DNA of 14,110 bases, taken from positions 1 to 14,110 of the forward strand of contig DASRJH010000282.1 of assembly GCA_035649575.1 (NCBI GenBank). The letters run 5' to 3'. The notes under the pieces were generated by a model that was given only the letters and a program-made list of their open reading frames with translations, made no database searches and was not told where the DNA came from. Each line of letters starts with the position of its first letter. Positions within the stretch are counted from its first letter, which is position 1. A program made the position numbers and the translations under genes. Shown in pieces: positions 1-7,325 of the stretch. The DNA is from DASVAL01 sp035649575 (GTDB taxonomy: Bacteria; Planctomycetota; UBA1135; UBA2386).

Positions 1-28
1 GCTCTAAGCTCGCACGGCCAATCCGCCC

Positions 29-1222
29 ATGACACGACTGCGCTTCCTGACTGCCGGTGAATCCCACGGCCCTTCGCTGACCGGCATCCTCGAAGGCTTG
101 CCGGCCGGCCTTCGCCTCGACGCGGCGACCATCGAGCGCGAGCTCGCGCGCAGGCAGCGCGGTTTCGGCGCCGGCGGCCGCATGAAGATCGAACGCGATC
201 GGGCGCGCATCACGGCCGGCGTCATGGCCGGAGTGACCACGGGTGGCCCGATCGCGCTGTCGATCGACAACCTCGACCACGCGGTGTGGGCCCAACGCGA
301 AACGCCGCCGATGACGATCCCGCGGCCGGGCCACGCCGACCTGACCGGCGCGGTCAAATACGGCTACCGCGATCTGCGGCTGTCGCTCGAGCGCGCTTCG
401 GCGCGCGAGACCGCGATGCGCGTGGCGGTCGGCGCTGCGTGCCGCGCGTTGCTGAGCGAGTTCGGCGTCGCGATCGGCGGCTATGTCACGAGCATCGGCA
501 CCGTGAGCGTGCCCGCGGGCGAAACGCTGCGCGATCCGGCGGCGTTCGTCGCGCGCTTCCAGCGGGCCGAGAGCTCCGATGTGCGTTGCCACGACGAGGT
601 CGCGGCTGTCCGCATGCACGAGGCGATCGCAGAGGCGATCAAGGCGCGCGACACGCTCGGCGGCGTGGTCGAGGTCGCGGCGCTGCACGTTCCGCCCGGA
701 CTCGGCAGCCACGTGCATGGGGATCGCAGGCTCACCGCGCGTCTCGCCGCCGCGGTGATGAGCATCCACGCCGTGAAGGGCGTCGAGATCGGCGACGGCT
801 TCGCCGAGGCGGCGCGGCACGGCACGGCAGCGCACGACGAGCTGCATCTCGAGGGCAGCGCAATCACGACGCGCACGAACCGGGCCGGCGGCATCGAGGG
901 TGGCATCAGCAACGGCGCGCCGATCGTCGTGCGCGCCGCGTGCAAGCCGATCGCGACGACGCTGCAACCGCTGACCTCGGTCGACCTCGCGAGCGGCAAG
1001 CCGGCGCAGACGCAATACGAACGCAGCGACTTCTGCCAGGTCCCGCGCGCCGTGCCGATCGTCGAGGCCATGGTCGCCATCGTGCTCGCCGACGCGTTGC
1101 TCGAGAAGCTCGGCGGCGACTCGATCGCCGAGATGCGGCCGCGGTTCGAACGGCTGGCCCGCCTGCGCCTCGAGGACCTGCCGATGGAGAACACCGCGTG
1201 GCGCTTCGGCTACGAACCGTGA
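29..1222 (+). CDS. aroC: Chorismate synthase
   Basis: Catalyses the last common step of aromatic amino acid biosynthesis: anti-1,4 elimination of phosphate from 5-enolpyruvylshikimate-3-phosphate to chorismate, in the cytoplasm, with reduced FMN. The 397-aa product shows the family signatures in order: GESHG at residues 10-14 (H13 probably one of the two catalytic histidines), RPGHAD at 99-104 (H102 the second), RASARETA at 122-129, GGIEGGISNG near 290, and a late RSDFCQVPRA block. Where many homologues read RHD this one reads RSD, as in the longer (about 390 aa) class of the family, which also fits its length. The protein is full length at both ends. The ATG at 29 has no visible Shine-Dalgarno, but GESHG lies at the expected distance from it. 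The next gene starts 11 nt downstream, so co-transcription is likely. No shikimate-pathway partner lies in the window. Identification is near certain. Confidence 0.97.
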   Translation: MTRLRFLTAGESHGPSLTGILEGLPAGLRLDAATIERELARRQRGFGAGGRMKIERDRARITAGVMAGVTTGGPIALSIDNLDHAVWAQRETPPMTIPRPGHADLTGAVKYGYRDLRLSLERASARETAMRVAVGAACRALLSEFGVAIGGYVTSIGTVSVPAGETLRDPAAFVARFQRAESSDVRCHDEVAAVRMHEAIAEAIKARDTLGGVVEVAALHVPPGLGSHVHGDRRLTARLAAAVMSIHAVKGVEIGDGFAEAARHGTAAHDELHLEGSAITTRTNRAGGIEGGISNGAPIVVRAACKPIATTLQPLTSVDLASGKPAQTQYERSDFCQVPRAVPIVEAMVAIVLADALLEKLGGDSIAEMRPRFERLARLRLEDLPMENTAWRFGYEP

Positions 1223-1233
1223 AGTAGCCGCGC

Positions 1234-3432
1234 ATGGCCCTCGCCGCCGTCACTCTGTTCATCGCTTCGGCGCTGCTGTTCATGGTCCAGCCCATGACGG
1301 CGCGCCACGTGCTGCCGACGCTGGGCGGCACGCCGGCCGTCTGGACGACGTGCATGCTGTTCTTCCAGGTGACGCTGCTCGCTGGATACGCGTATTCGCA
1401 CCGCGCGCCGGGCTTCTTCGGGTCGCGTCATCGAGGTTTCCACCTCGCGATCGTCGCATTGGGCCTGCTGCCGTTGTGTTTCTCGATCCCGCCGTTCAGG
1501 ACCGCGTTGGACGGAGAGTCCGCCGCGTGCGGCCTCTTGCTGATGCTCGCGACCACGGTCGGACTGCCGTGCTTCGTGCTCGCGACGACCGCCCCCCTCG
1601 TGCAGCGCTGGTACGCGGCGAGCGGACGCACGGGCGCCAGGGATCCGTATTTCCTCTACGCGGCGAGCAACGCGGGCAGCCTGGTCGGTCTGCTCGCGTA
1701 TCCGCTGCTCGTGGAGCCGCTGTTGCCGCTCGGACAACAGCGCGTGATGTGGACCGCGGGTTATGCGCTCGTCGTCGTGGCAACCGCGGCCTGCGCGCTG
1801 GTGCGCGGGCGCGAGGCGGAACCCGTGGCGCCTGCGACCCCCGTGCCCGCGAAGCAGAAGCTGCTCTGGGTGCTGCTCGCGTTCGCGCCGTCGAGCCTGC
1901 TGCTCGGCGTGACGACTCACCTCACCACGAATCTCGCACCGGTCCCTCTGCTCTGGGCGATCCCGTTGGCGCTCTACCTAGTGACCTTCGTGATCGCGTT
2001 CTCGCGGTCGCGCACGGCGAACGCGCCGCAGCCCCGCCCGATGCTGCCGCAATGGCTGCCTTCGTTCCTGCGGTGGACCGAGAGCCCGCACCCCGTGTCC
2101 GCGGTCCTTCCCGCGGTGCTGCTGCCGCTCGCGGGGCTCTTCTTCTGGGAGAAGGCGGAGCAAGAGTACGGGCCGCCGATGATCCTGCTGCACTTGCTGG
2201 CCTTCTTCCTCGTGGCGCTCGCGTGCCACGGCAGACTCGCCGAAGGGCGGCCGGAGCCGGGCCGTCTGACCGAGTACTACCTCTGCATCGCGCTCGGCGG
2301 CGCGCTCGGCGGCGTGTTCAACGGTCTCGTCGCACCGCTCGTGTTCCCGGCCCTGATCGAATACCCGCTGTTGATCGCGGTCGCGTGCTTCCTGCTTCCC
2401 GGACCCTCGAGGTCCAGGACCGACATCGCCGTGGGCGTGTCGATCGGGGCTCTCGCGGCAACCTTGCTCGCGACGAGGCTGTCCGCCGAGCAGCCAGCCC
2501 AGAACCTGCGGCTGCTCGTCCTCGGCCCTCCGGTCGTGCTCGCGCTGCTCGTCGCGGATCGACATGCGCGCCTCGGCATCGCGGTCGGTTCCATCCTGCT
2601 CGTCGGCGGGCTCTTCAACGACCGCGGTGTCTCGGTGATCCATCGCGATCGCAGCATCTTCGGCGCCCATCACGTCGAGCGCTTCACGGGGCTCGGGTGG
2701 GACGTCTCCTACCTCGTCAACGGCAGCATCCTGCATGGGGCGCAGAACCACGACGACGTATGGCGGCGCGAGCCTCTCACGTACTACCACCGCGCGGGGC
2801 CCTGCGGCGAGTTGTTCGCGGCGATGGCCGGCCGGATTCCGGGGGGACGCGTCGCGGCGGTCGGATTGGGCGTCGGTTCGATCGCGGCCTACGGAGCACC
2901 GGGCGAGCACTGGACCTTCTTCGAGATCGACACCGCCGTCGAGAGGACCGCGCGATCTCACTTCACGTTCCTGTCCGACAGCGCTGCCTCCGTCGACGTG
3001 CAGATCGGCGACGGCCGGCTGCTGCTCGAGAGGGCTCGCGACGGCGAGTTCGGCCTGATCCTGCTCGACGCCTTCAATTCGGACGCGATCCCCGTGCATC
3101 TGCTGACGCGCGAAGCACTCGCGATCTACCTGTCGAAACTGGCGCCCGGCGGCGTGCTCGCATTCCACGTCTCGGGCCGCTACGTCGATCTGCCGCCGGT
3201 CGTGCTCGACCTCGCGGCCGATGCGGGACTCGTGGCGCTGTTCAAGCAGGAACCGGAGCTGTCGCGCGAGGCGCTCCACGCGGCGAAGTGCGAATCGAAG
3301 TGGGTCGTGATGGCGCGCAGCGCGCAGGACCTCGCAGTGCTCGCGTGGGGCGACGGCGCTCCGCGACCCGGCAAGTGCGTGTGGACCGACGATCATTCGA
3401 GCCTGCTCAGCGTGTTGAAGATCTTCAGATGA
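1234..3432 (+). CDS. Membrane protein with C-terminal spermidine-synthase-like (SAM-dependent) domain
   Basis: A 732-aa protein in two parts. Residues 1 to about 500 are dominated by hydrophobic segments, probably ten or more membrane helices, opening with a motif (FMVQPMTARHVLPTLGG) typical of membrane-bound spermidine-synthase-like proteins. Residues about 530-732 form a class I methyltransferase fold: the glycine-rich SAM/dcSAM loop VGLGVGS at 543-549, an acidic FEID strand end near 565, LLDAFNSD at 610-617 with D612 in the catalytic-aspartate region of spermidine synthases, and the terminal WTDDHSS at 717-723. The family is usually annotated 'fused MFS/spermidine synthase'. Whether these proteins make polyamines or modify another substrate at the membrane is not settled. 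It starts 11 nt after aroC with no evident Shine-Dalgarno and ends 25 nt before the next gene. Domain assignment is firm; substrate unknown. Confidence 0.85.
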   Translation: MALAAVTLFIASALLFMVQPMTARHVLPTLGGTPAVWTTCMLFFQVTLLAGYAYSHRAPGFFGSRHRGFHLAIVALGLLPLCFSIPPFRTALDGESAACGLLLMLATTVGLPCFVLATTAPLVQRWYAASGRTGARDPYFLYAASNAGSLVGLLAYPLLVEPLLPLGQQRVMWTAGYALVVVATAACALVRGREAEPVAPATPVPAKQKLLWVLLAFAPSSLLLGVTTHLTTNLAPVPLLWAIPLALYLVTFVIAFSRSRTANAPQPRPMLPQWLPSFLRWTESPHPVSAVLPAVLLPLAGLFFWEKAEQEYGPPMILLHLLAFFLVALACHGRLAEGRPEPGRLTEYYLCIALGGALGGVFNGLVAPLVFPALIEYPLLIAVACFLLPGPSRSRTDIAVGVSIGALAATLLATRLSAEQPAQNLRLLVLGPPVVLALLVADRHARLGIAVGSILLVGGLFNDRGVSVIHRDRSIFGAHHVERFTGLGWDVSYLVNGSILHGAQNHDDVWRREPLTYYHRAGPCGELFAAMAGRIPGGRVAAVGLGVGSIAAYGAPGEHWTFFEIDTAVERTARSHFTFLSDSAASVDVQIGDGRLLLERARDGEFGLILLDAFNSDAIPVHLLTREALAIYLSKLAPGGVLAFHVSGRYVDLPPVVLDLAADAGLVALFKQEPELSREALHAAKCESKWVVMARSAQDLAVLAWGDGAPRPGKCVWTDDHSSLLSVLKIFR

Positions 3433-3445
3433 CAGCTCGACGCGA

Positions 3446-3451
3446 TACTCT
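3446..3451 (+). promoter_or_regulatory. Possible -10 element (TACTCT) giving a leaderless transcript
   Basis: The hexamer TACTCT ends 6 nt before the ATG at 3458. If it acts as a -10 box, transcription would start at or next to the start codon, which agrees with the lack of a Shine-Dalgarno there. No convincing -35 hexamer is visible. Similar TAYNCT hexamers occur about 32-36 nt before the starts at 5508 and 7326. This is pattern-based only. Confidence 0.25.
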
Positions 3452-3457
3452 GCGTCG

Positions 3458-5365
3458 ATGGCAGCTGACCCTGCACCCCCGCTCGACGCTCTGGCTCCAC
3501 CGTCGCGTCCATCTTCGCGCTGGCTGCGCTGGATCGCGCTCGGGGTCATGTTGGCCATCGCGATCTACGGTGCTGTACAGCTCGCCTTCCTCTGCGACGA
3601 CGCGTTCATCGCGTTCCGCTACGTGGCGAATGCGCACGACGGTCTGGGCCTGGTCTGGAACCCTCCGCCGTTCGCGCCTGTCGAGGGCTACTCGAGTTTC
3701 CTCTGGGTCGTCATCCTCTGGGCGATTTGGAGCTGGTTCGGCATCGAACCGCCCGCGGCCGCCAACCCCCTCTCGATTGCCTGCGGCGTGATGCAGTTCG
3801 TGCTGATCGCGGCTGCCGCACAGCGGCTGTGCCACCGCGACGGCACGCGGCTGCCGGCGGCAGTCGGTCTCTGCGCGGTGGCGGCGATCGCCGGCAATCG
3901 CACGTTCCTGCAGTGGTGGACGAGCGGTCTCGACGCAGCGCTGTTCAACCTCTGGTTCCTCGCTTGGGTGCTGCACGCGTTCCGCGCGCCCGAGCAGCGG
4001 CGCACCACGTGGCTCGTGCTCTGGTCCACGTTCGCGGCGCTGGCGGCTTTGACGCGATCCGAAGGACTCCCGCTCGTCTGTGCGACGTTTGCAACGGGGG
4101 TGCTGGCCCTGTTGCAACGGCGCGCGCGGTTGCGGCCGACTCTCGTCGGGCTGTCGCCGCTGCTCGCGGTTGTCGCGCAGGTGCTCTGGCGCCTCAGCTT
4201 CTACGGCGAGTGGCTGCCCAACACCTACTACGCGAAGGTCGTGGGCGCGTGGCCCGAGGCAGGTCTGCGCTACTTCGCCTGCTTCGCGCTCGAGAACGGC
4301 GCGTGGCTGTGGTTCCCGCTGACCGCCGCGTGGGTCGTCGTCGAGCTGCGCCGCGGGGGCCGCACGCTCTTCCGCACGTTGAGCCACCACGTGCCCGCCG
4401 TCGCCGCGGTCGCGATCACGCTCTTCAACGCGGGCTACTTCGTGTTCGTCGTCGGCGGCGACCACTTCGAATACCGCGTGCTGAGCCAACTCGTGCCGCT
4501 CGGCGTGCTCGGCTGCGCTGCGATGGCCGCGCGCATCACGGACGGTGCTCGGCTGCCGATCGCGACAGTGCTGTCGATCGGGCTCGCGAGCACGGTCGGG
4601 TGGTTGCACCTGGCGCTCACGCACGACATGCCGTTCTACGGCCTCAAGCCCATCACGCCCCAACTCCCGGCGGTCGCGCGGCCGCTCACGCGCTGGTTCG
4701 ATCGCCAGCAGGCATGGCTGTTCACGCGCTACATCGGCGCACGCTGCACTTTCCACCGGAACTACCTGGAGTTCGCCGCGACCCACTTCTGGCAGCGCAT
4801 GAGGATCGTCGATCCACCGGACCCGTTCCCCACGCTGGCAGGCGAGGCCGTGGGTCTGCTGGGTTGGACGCTTTCCGACTGCGTGATCCTCGACGAGATG
4901 GGACTCAACGACTGGATCGTGGCGCGCACGCCGATCGCGGAGCACGGCCCGCAGTTTACGAGCGAACAACTGCGGTCGGCCGCGCTGGCCTCCGACCGCG
5001 ATCGGGACGGCTTCCTCGATGCGGCCGAGCTGCGGGCAGCGCTGGACCAGGCACTCGGCACGAAAGCCCAGGGAGGCAGCGACGAGTTCTTGCGCGTGCT
5101 CATCGCGATCTGTGGCTGCGAACGGCCCGACGCGGTCACGATCGACGAGGCAGCGACGATGGGAGACCTGATCAACACGGGGCGCTACATGGCGCACGAT
5201 CGACGTCCCCCGCCCGGCTACATCGAGGCATTCGCACCGAACGTCACGGTGCAGAACGGTGCGGCGACGGTCCGTCCGCGCCAGGTGCCGCTGACGGCCG
5301 AGGCCATCCGCGCGATCGAGACCGAATGGCGAGAGCGCGTGCGTCGCGAGTTACTCGCGCGCTGA
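3458..5365 (+). CDS. GT-C-type membrane glycosyltransferase homologue with an inserted EF-hand segment
   Basis: A 635-aa polytopic membrane protein. After a proline-rich cytoplasmic start and the first membrane helix (about 22-44), the first outer loop carries CDDAF at 46-50, then FRYVANAHDGLGLVWNP and VEGYSSFLW. This block is shared by many AftB-like and GT39/GT87-like proteins, whose loop acidic residues act on polyprenyl-phosphate sugar donors. Further hydrophobic segments run to about residue 390. The hydrophilic C-terminal part contains GLNDWIVAR (482-490) and MAHDRRPPPGYIEAF (from 578), both conserved motifs in these proteins as I recall them. Between them lies a stretch of about 80 residues with a canonical EF-hand loop at 513-524 (D513, D515, D517, G518, D521, E524) and a degenerate partner near 553-564. 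It lies 25 nt after the preceding gene. A role in cell-surface sugar transfer is inferred; the sugar and acceptor are unknown. Confidence 0.7.
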   Translation: MAADPAPPLDALAPPSRPSSRWLRWIALGVMLAIAIYGAVQLAFLCDDAFIAFRYVANAHDGLGLVWNPPPFAPVEGYSSFLWVVILWAIWSWFGIEPPAAANPLSIACGVMQFVLIAAAAQRLCHRDGTRLPAAVGLCAVAAIAGNRTFLQWWTSGLDAALFNLWFLAWVLHAFRAPEQRRTTWLVLWSTFAALAALTRSEGLPLVCATFATGVLALLQRRARLRPTLVGLSPLLAVVAQVLWRLSFYGEWLPNTYYAKVVGAWPEAGLRYFACFALENGAWLWFPLTAAWVVVELRRGGRTLFRTLSHHVPAVAAVAITLFNAGYFVFVVGGDHFEYRVLSQLVPLGVLGCAAMAARITDGARLPIATVLSIGLASTVGWLHLALTHDMPFYGLKPITPQLPAVARPLTRWFDRQQAWLFTRYIGARCTFHRNYLEFAATHFWQRMRIVDPPDPFPTLAGEAVGLLGWTLSDCVILDEMGLNDWIVARTPIAEHGPQFTSEQLRSAALASDRDRDGFLDAAELRAALDQALGTKAQGGSDEFLRVLIAICGCERPDAVTIDEAATMGDLINTGRYMAHDRRPPPGYIEAFAPNVTVQNGAATVRPRQVPLTAEAIRAIETEWRERVRRELLAR

Positions 5366-5397
5366 CGCGTTTCCTGACACGCTGCGAAGGGTCCGAG

Positions 5398-5421
5398 GCC
5401 GGGCGCGGTTTCCTGCCCGGC
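5398..5421 (+). terminator. Hairpin downstream of the glycosyltransferase gene (possible terminator)
   Basis: Perfect 7-bp arms GCCGGGC (5398-5404) and GCCCGGC (5415-5421) enclose a 10-nt loop, 33 nt after the stop at 5365. No T-run follows, so this is not a textbook intrinsic terminator. It is the only strong stem in the 142-nt gap 5366-5507 and may mark the end of the aroC-containing transcript. Confidence 0.4.
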
Positions 5422-5511
5422 ATGGTGATGTGGAAGCGGCCCCACTCTATGCAAGAAATGGCTGCCCGCTACGCTGACCTTGTCCGTCCCAAGGGCTCTC
5501 TCCCTAGATGA
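5422..5511 (+). CDS. Possible 29-aa upstream ORF overlapping the vWA gene start
   Basis: An ATG directly after the hairpin opens a 29-codon frame (begins MVMWKRPH, ends KGSLPR). Its TGA at 5509-5511 overlaps the ATG of the vWA gene at 5508 in an ATGA arrangement. The peptide is basic with no recognisable family. The frame could simply be the tail of a long non-coding open frame, since it stays open far upstream through the glycosyltransferase gene, and no Shine-Dalgarno precedes it. The stop/start overlap is the only positive argument for a translated leader coupled to the vWA gene. Confidence 0.2.
   Translation: MVMWKRPHSMQEMAARYADLVRPKGSLPR
5470..5475 (+). promoter_or_regulatory. Possible -10 element (TACGCT) for the vWA gene
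   Basis: TACGCT lies 32 nt before the ATG at 5508 and would give a leader of about 25 nt containing AAGGG (5491-5495), a modest ribosome-binding site 12 nt from the start. The match is to the same TAYNCT pattern seen before 3458 and 7326. No clear -35 box is visible. Confidence 0.2.
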
Positions 5512-7241
5512 TGTCCAACTCCCACTCCTGGTCCCTCCTGGTCGCGCTCCTTCCATTGACCCTTGGTGGCATCGCGCCAGCCCAAGGGAAGGCGGCCGCG
5601 CCGGCGCCGGAGATTCCGGGCTACGCCAAGTACAAGGAGTTCCTCGCCAGGATTCCGTTCCAGCACCACACGACTGGCCGCGAGCGCTTCGCGGAGACAC
5701 GCTCGCCTGAAGCGTTCCGCATCCTCGCGGAAGACTACACGAAGCCGTGCGCCAACGCCGAGTACGCGCGCTACACTCTGGGGACGCTGTTCGGGAAGCA
5801 ATTCGACAGAGCCGAGTTCGTCGACGGGCTCGATGCGCTGCGCAAGGTCAACAACAAACCCGCCGACGCGTGGCTGTGGGTCAAGGCGCTGCGGATCAAG
5901 GTCGATGCGGTCGGCGATGCCGAGGCCATCGAGATCGCACAGGCAGACAAGAACGTGGTGCACCGGGCCGCCGCCATCGCCGCAATCGGCGAGGCGCGCA
6001 ACGGCAACCTCAAGGCCGTCATCCTCCCCACCTGCGCCGACTTTCCAAAGAAGGAATACGAGCGCTACATGCTGCTCGGCGCGATGTCGGGCGCGCTGCT
6101 CGAGAACAAGCGCCGCGTCAACGATGAGGAGTATCGCGATGCCCTGACCGCCTACATCGGACTCCTCGCCGACGAGATCGACTTGCCGCACACGGCGAAG
6201 ATACAGATGGCGCGTCACCTGCAGTTGATCCTGAATGGACCAACCCTCTACATCAACCAGCAACCCTGGCTCGACATCCTCAAGGGCGGCGACGTAAAGG
6301 TGCAGTCGAAGCCGGCCCACACCGTCGTCGCGCCGCGCTTCTTCGGCGTCGAGACCGAGGGCGAGCGCTTCTGCTACGTGATCGACATGTCCGACTCGAT
6401 GCTGCAGGTGATCTCACCGAGCGCCAAACCGCCGGAAGCGAGGGGCCCCGTGACTGGGCCGCGGCAGCCACCCCCGAAGAAGAAGAAGCGGGAGTTGCTC
6501 GACGAGAGCGACCTGCCGTGGGACAAGATCAACAACCGGTGGGATCTCGCGAGAGAGCACCTGAAGATCACCTTGATGCGCCTGACGCCGGACAAGCACT
6601 TCGCGGTCATCAAGTTCGGCGACAAGGCGGAGACGCTCGATTCCTGCAAGGGCATGATCAAGGCGACGAAGGGCAACGTCGATCTCGTGTGCGCCGAGCT
6701 CGACTCGATCAAGCCCATCGATCCGCCAGGTCCGGTGCCCGGACAGCCCTATCGCAATCGCACGGGCGTAGGTCCTGACAAAAAGGTGCTGCTCGGCCAG
6801 ACGAACATGCACGGCGCGCTGCGCCTCGCCTTCGGGCTCGCCGGCAGGGGCTTCGTCAACGAGTTCGCCTACGTAGATCCCGAGGCACTGACCGAGGGCT
6901 GCGACACCATCTGCCTGCTGTCGGACGGGGCGCCGACGCAGGACGACTTCGAAGTCGAGGACAAGGACTATGGCGAGGGCAAAGTCGTCGAGGACCGCGA
7001 GTCCGGCATCGAGAAGAATCGTGCGCCGCGCTTGTGGTACGCGGGTCCGTATGTGCACGACAACTGGCTCATCGAGGACACGCGCCGCATGAACGCGTTC
7101 CGCCGTATTCGGATCCACTGCATCGGGCTTGGCGAGGCGAACGAGTCCCTCTTGAAGAGCCTGGCCGACATCGGCAACGGCGAGTGCCACATCCAGGGCA
7201 AAGCGAAGAGCGAACCCGTCGAAGGCGGCGGCAAGAAGTAG
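5508..7241 (+). CDS. Secreted HEAT-like / von Willebrand factor A domain protein
   Basis: A 577-aa exported protein. Residues 1-25 form a Sec signal peptide (hydrophobic core from S9, AxA-type site A23-P24-A25 before Q26). The stretch from about 35 to 265 is helical and alanine-rich, resembling HEAT/armadillo-like repeats. A vWA domain follows from about 283, with a complete metal-ion-dependent adhesion site: DxSxS at D293-S295-S297, T432 in GQTNMHG, and D473 in LLSDG. It ends with a typical IHCIGLG strand near 540. A proline/lysine-rich insert (PPPKKKKRE) lies just after the first site motif. The intact site suggests divalent-cation-dependent binding of a protein partner outside the cytoplasm; the partner is unknown. 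ATG is doubled at 5508 and 5511; AAGGG at 5491 favours the first, weakly. The gene has its own 5' gap and a hairpin at its 3' end, so it may be monocistronic. Confidence 0.82.
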   Translation: MMSNSHSWSLLVALLPLTLGGIAPAQGKAAAPAPEIPGYAKYKEFLARIPFQHHTTGRERFAETRSPEAFRILAEDYTKPCANAEYARYTLGTLFGKQFDRAEFVDGLDALRKVNNKPADAWLWVKALRIKVDAVGDAEAIEIAQADKNVVHRAAAIAAIGEARNGNLKAVILPTCADFPKKEYERYMLLGAMSGALLENKRRVNDEEYRDALTAYIGLLADEIDLPHTAKIQMARHLQLILNGPTLYINQQPWLDILKGGDVKVQSKPAHTVVAPRFFGVETEGERFCYVIDMSDSMLQVISPSAKPPEARGPVTGPRQPPPKKKKRELLDESDLPWDKINNRWDLAREHLKITLMRLTPDKHFAVIKFGDKAETLDSCKGMIKATKGNVDLVCAELDSIKPIDPPGPVPGQPYRNRTGVGPDKKVLLGQTNMHGALRLAFGLAGRGFVNEFAYVDPEALTEGCDTICLLSDGAPTQDDFEVEDKDYGEGKVVEDRESGIEKNRAPRLWYAGPYVHDNWLIEDTRRMNAFRRIRIHCIGLGEANESLLKSLADIGNGECHIQGKAKSEPVEGGGKK

Positions 7242-7268
7242 CTGCACGCGATCGCAGGGGGTGCAGCG
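7242..7268 (+). terminator. Hairpin immediately after the vWA gene stop (possible terminator)
   Basis: Arms GCTGCAC (7242-7248) and GTGCAGC (7262-7268) pair perfectly and begin at the base after the TAG. The 13-nt loop contains the palindrome GCGATCGC. There is no T-run. It could be a weak terminator or a 3'-end stabilising stem. Confidence 0.4.
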
Positions 7269-7283
7269 TCGACGTCATGGGGT

Positions 7284-7289
7284 ATTCTG
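7284..7289 (+). promoter_or_regulatory. Possible -10 element (TATTCT) for the DNRLRE-like gene
   Basis: TATTCT lies 36 nt before the ATG at 7326, in the short 84-nt gap after the vWA gene's hairpin. It is the best A/T-rich hexamer in that gap, but no -35 box is apparent at the usual spacing. The call rests on position and on similarity to the TACTCT and TACGCT hexamers upstream of the two preceding genes. Confidence 0.25.
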
Positions 7290-7325
7290 CAGTGCCCCCC
7301 GTTACTTCACTCCATCTGGTCTGTA

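Noticed and set aside
1..28. Possible end of an upstream gene or ribosome-binding site before aroC
   Set aside because: Too short to judge; no Shine-Dalgarno or recognisable coding tail.
1978..3558. Long open frame of 526 codons on the minus strand opposite the spermidine-synthase-like gene
   Set aside because: Its product is a low-complexity mix of R, E, Q, A and D, as expected from the antisense of a high-GC gene; the plus-strand frame has clear domains.
1350..3791. 813-codon plus-strand frame overlapping two genes
   Set aside because: Arginine-rich shifted-frame shadow running across a real gene boundary; no family features.
3425..5197. 590-codon minus-strand frame opposite the glycosyltransferase homologue
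   Set aside because: Arginine/glutamate-rich composition without motifs; the plus strand shows conserved motifs and membrane segments.
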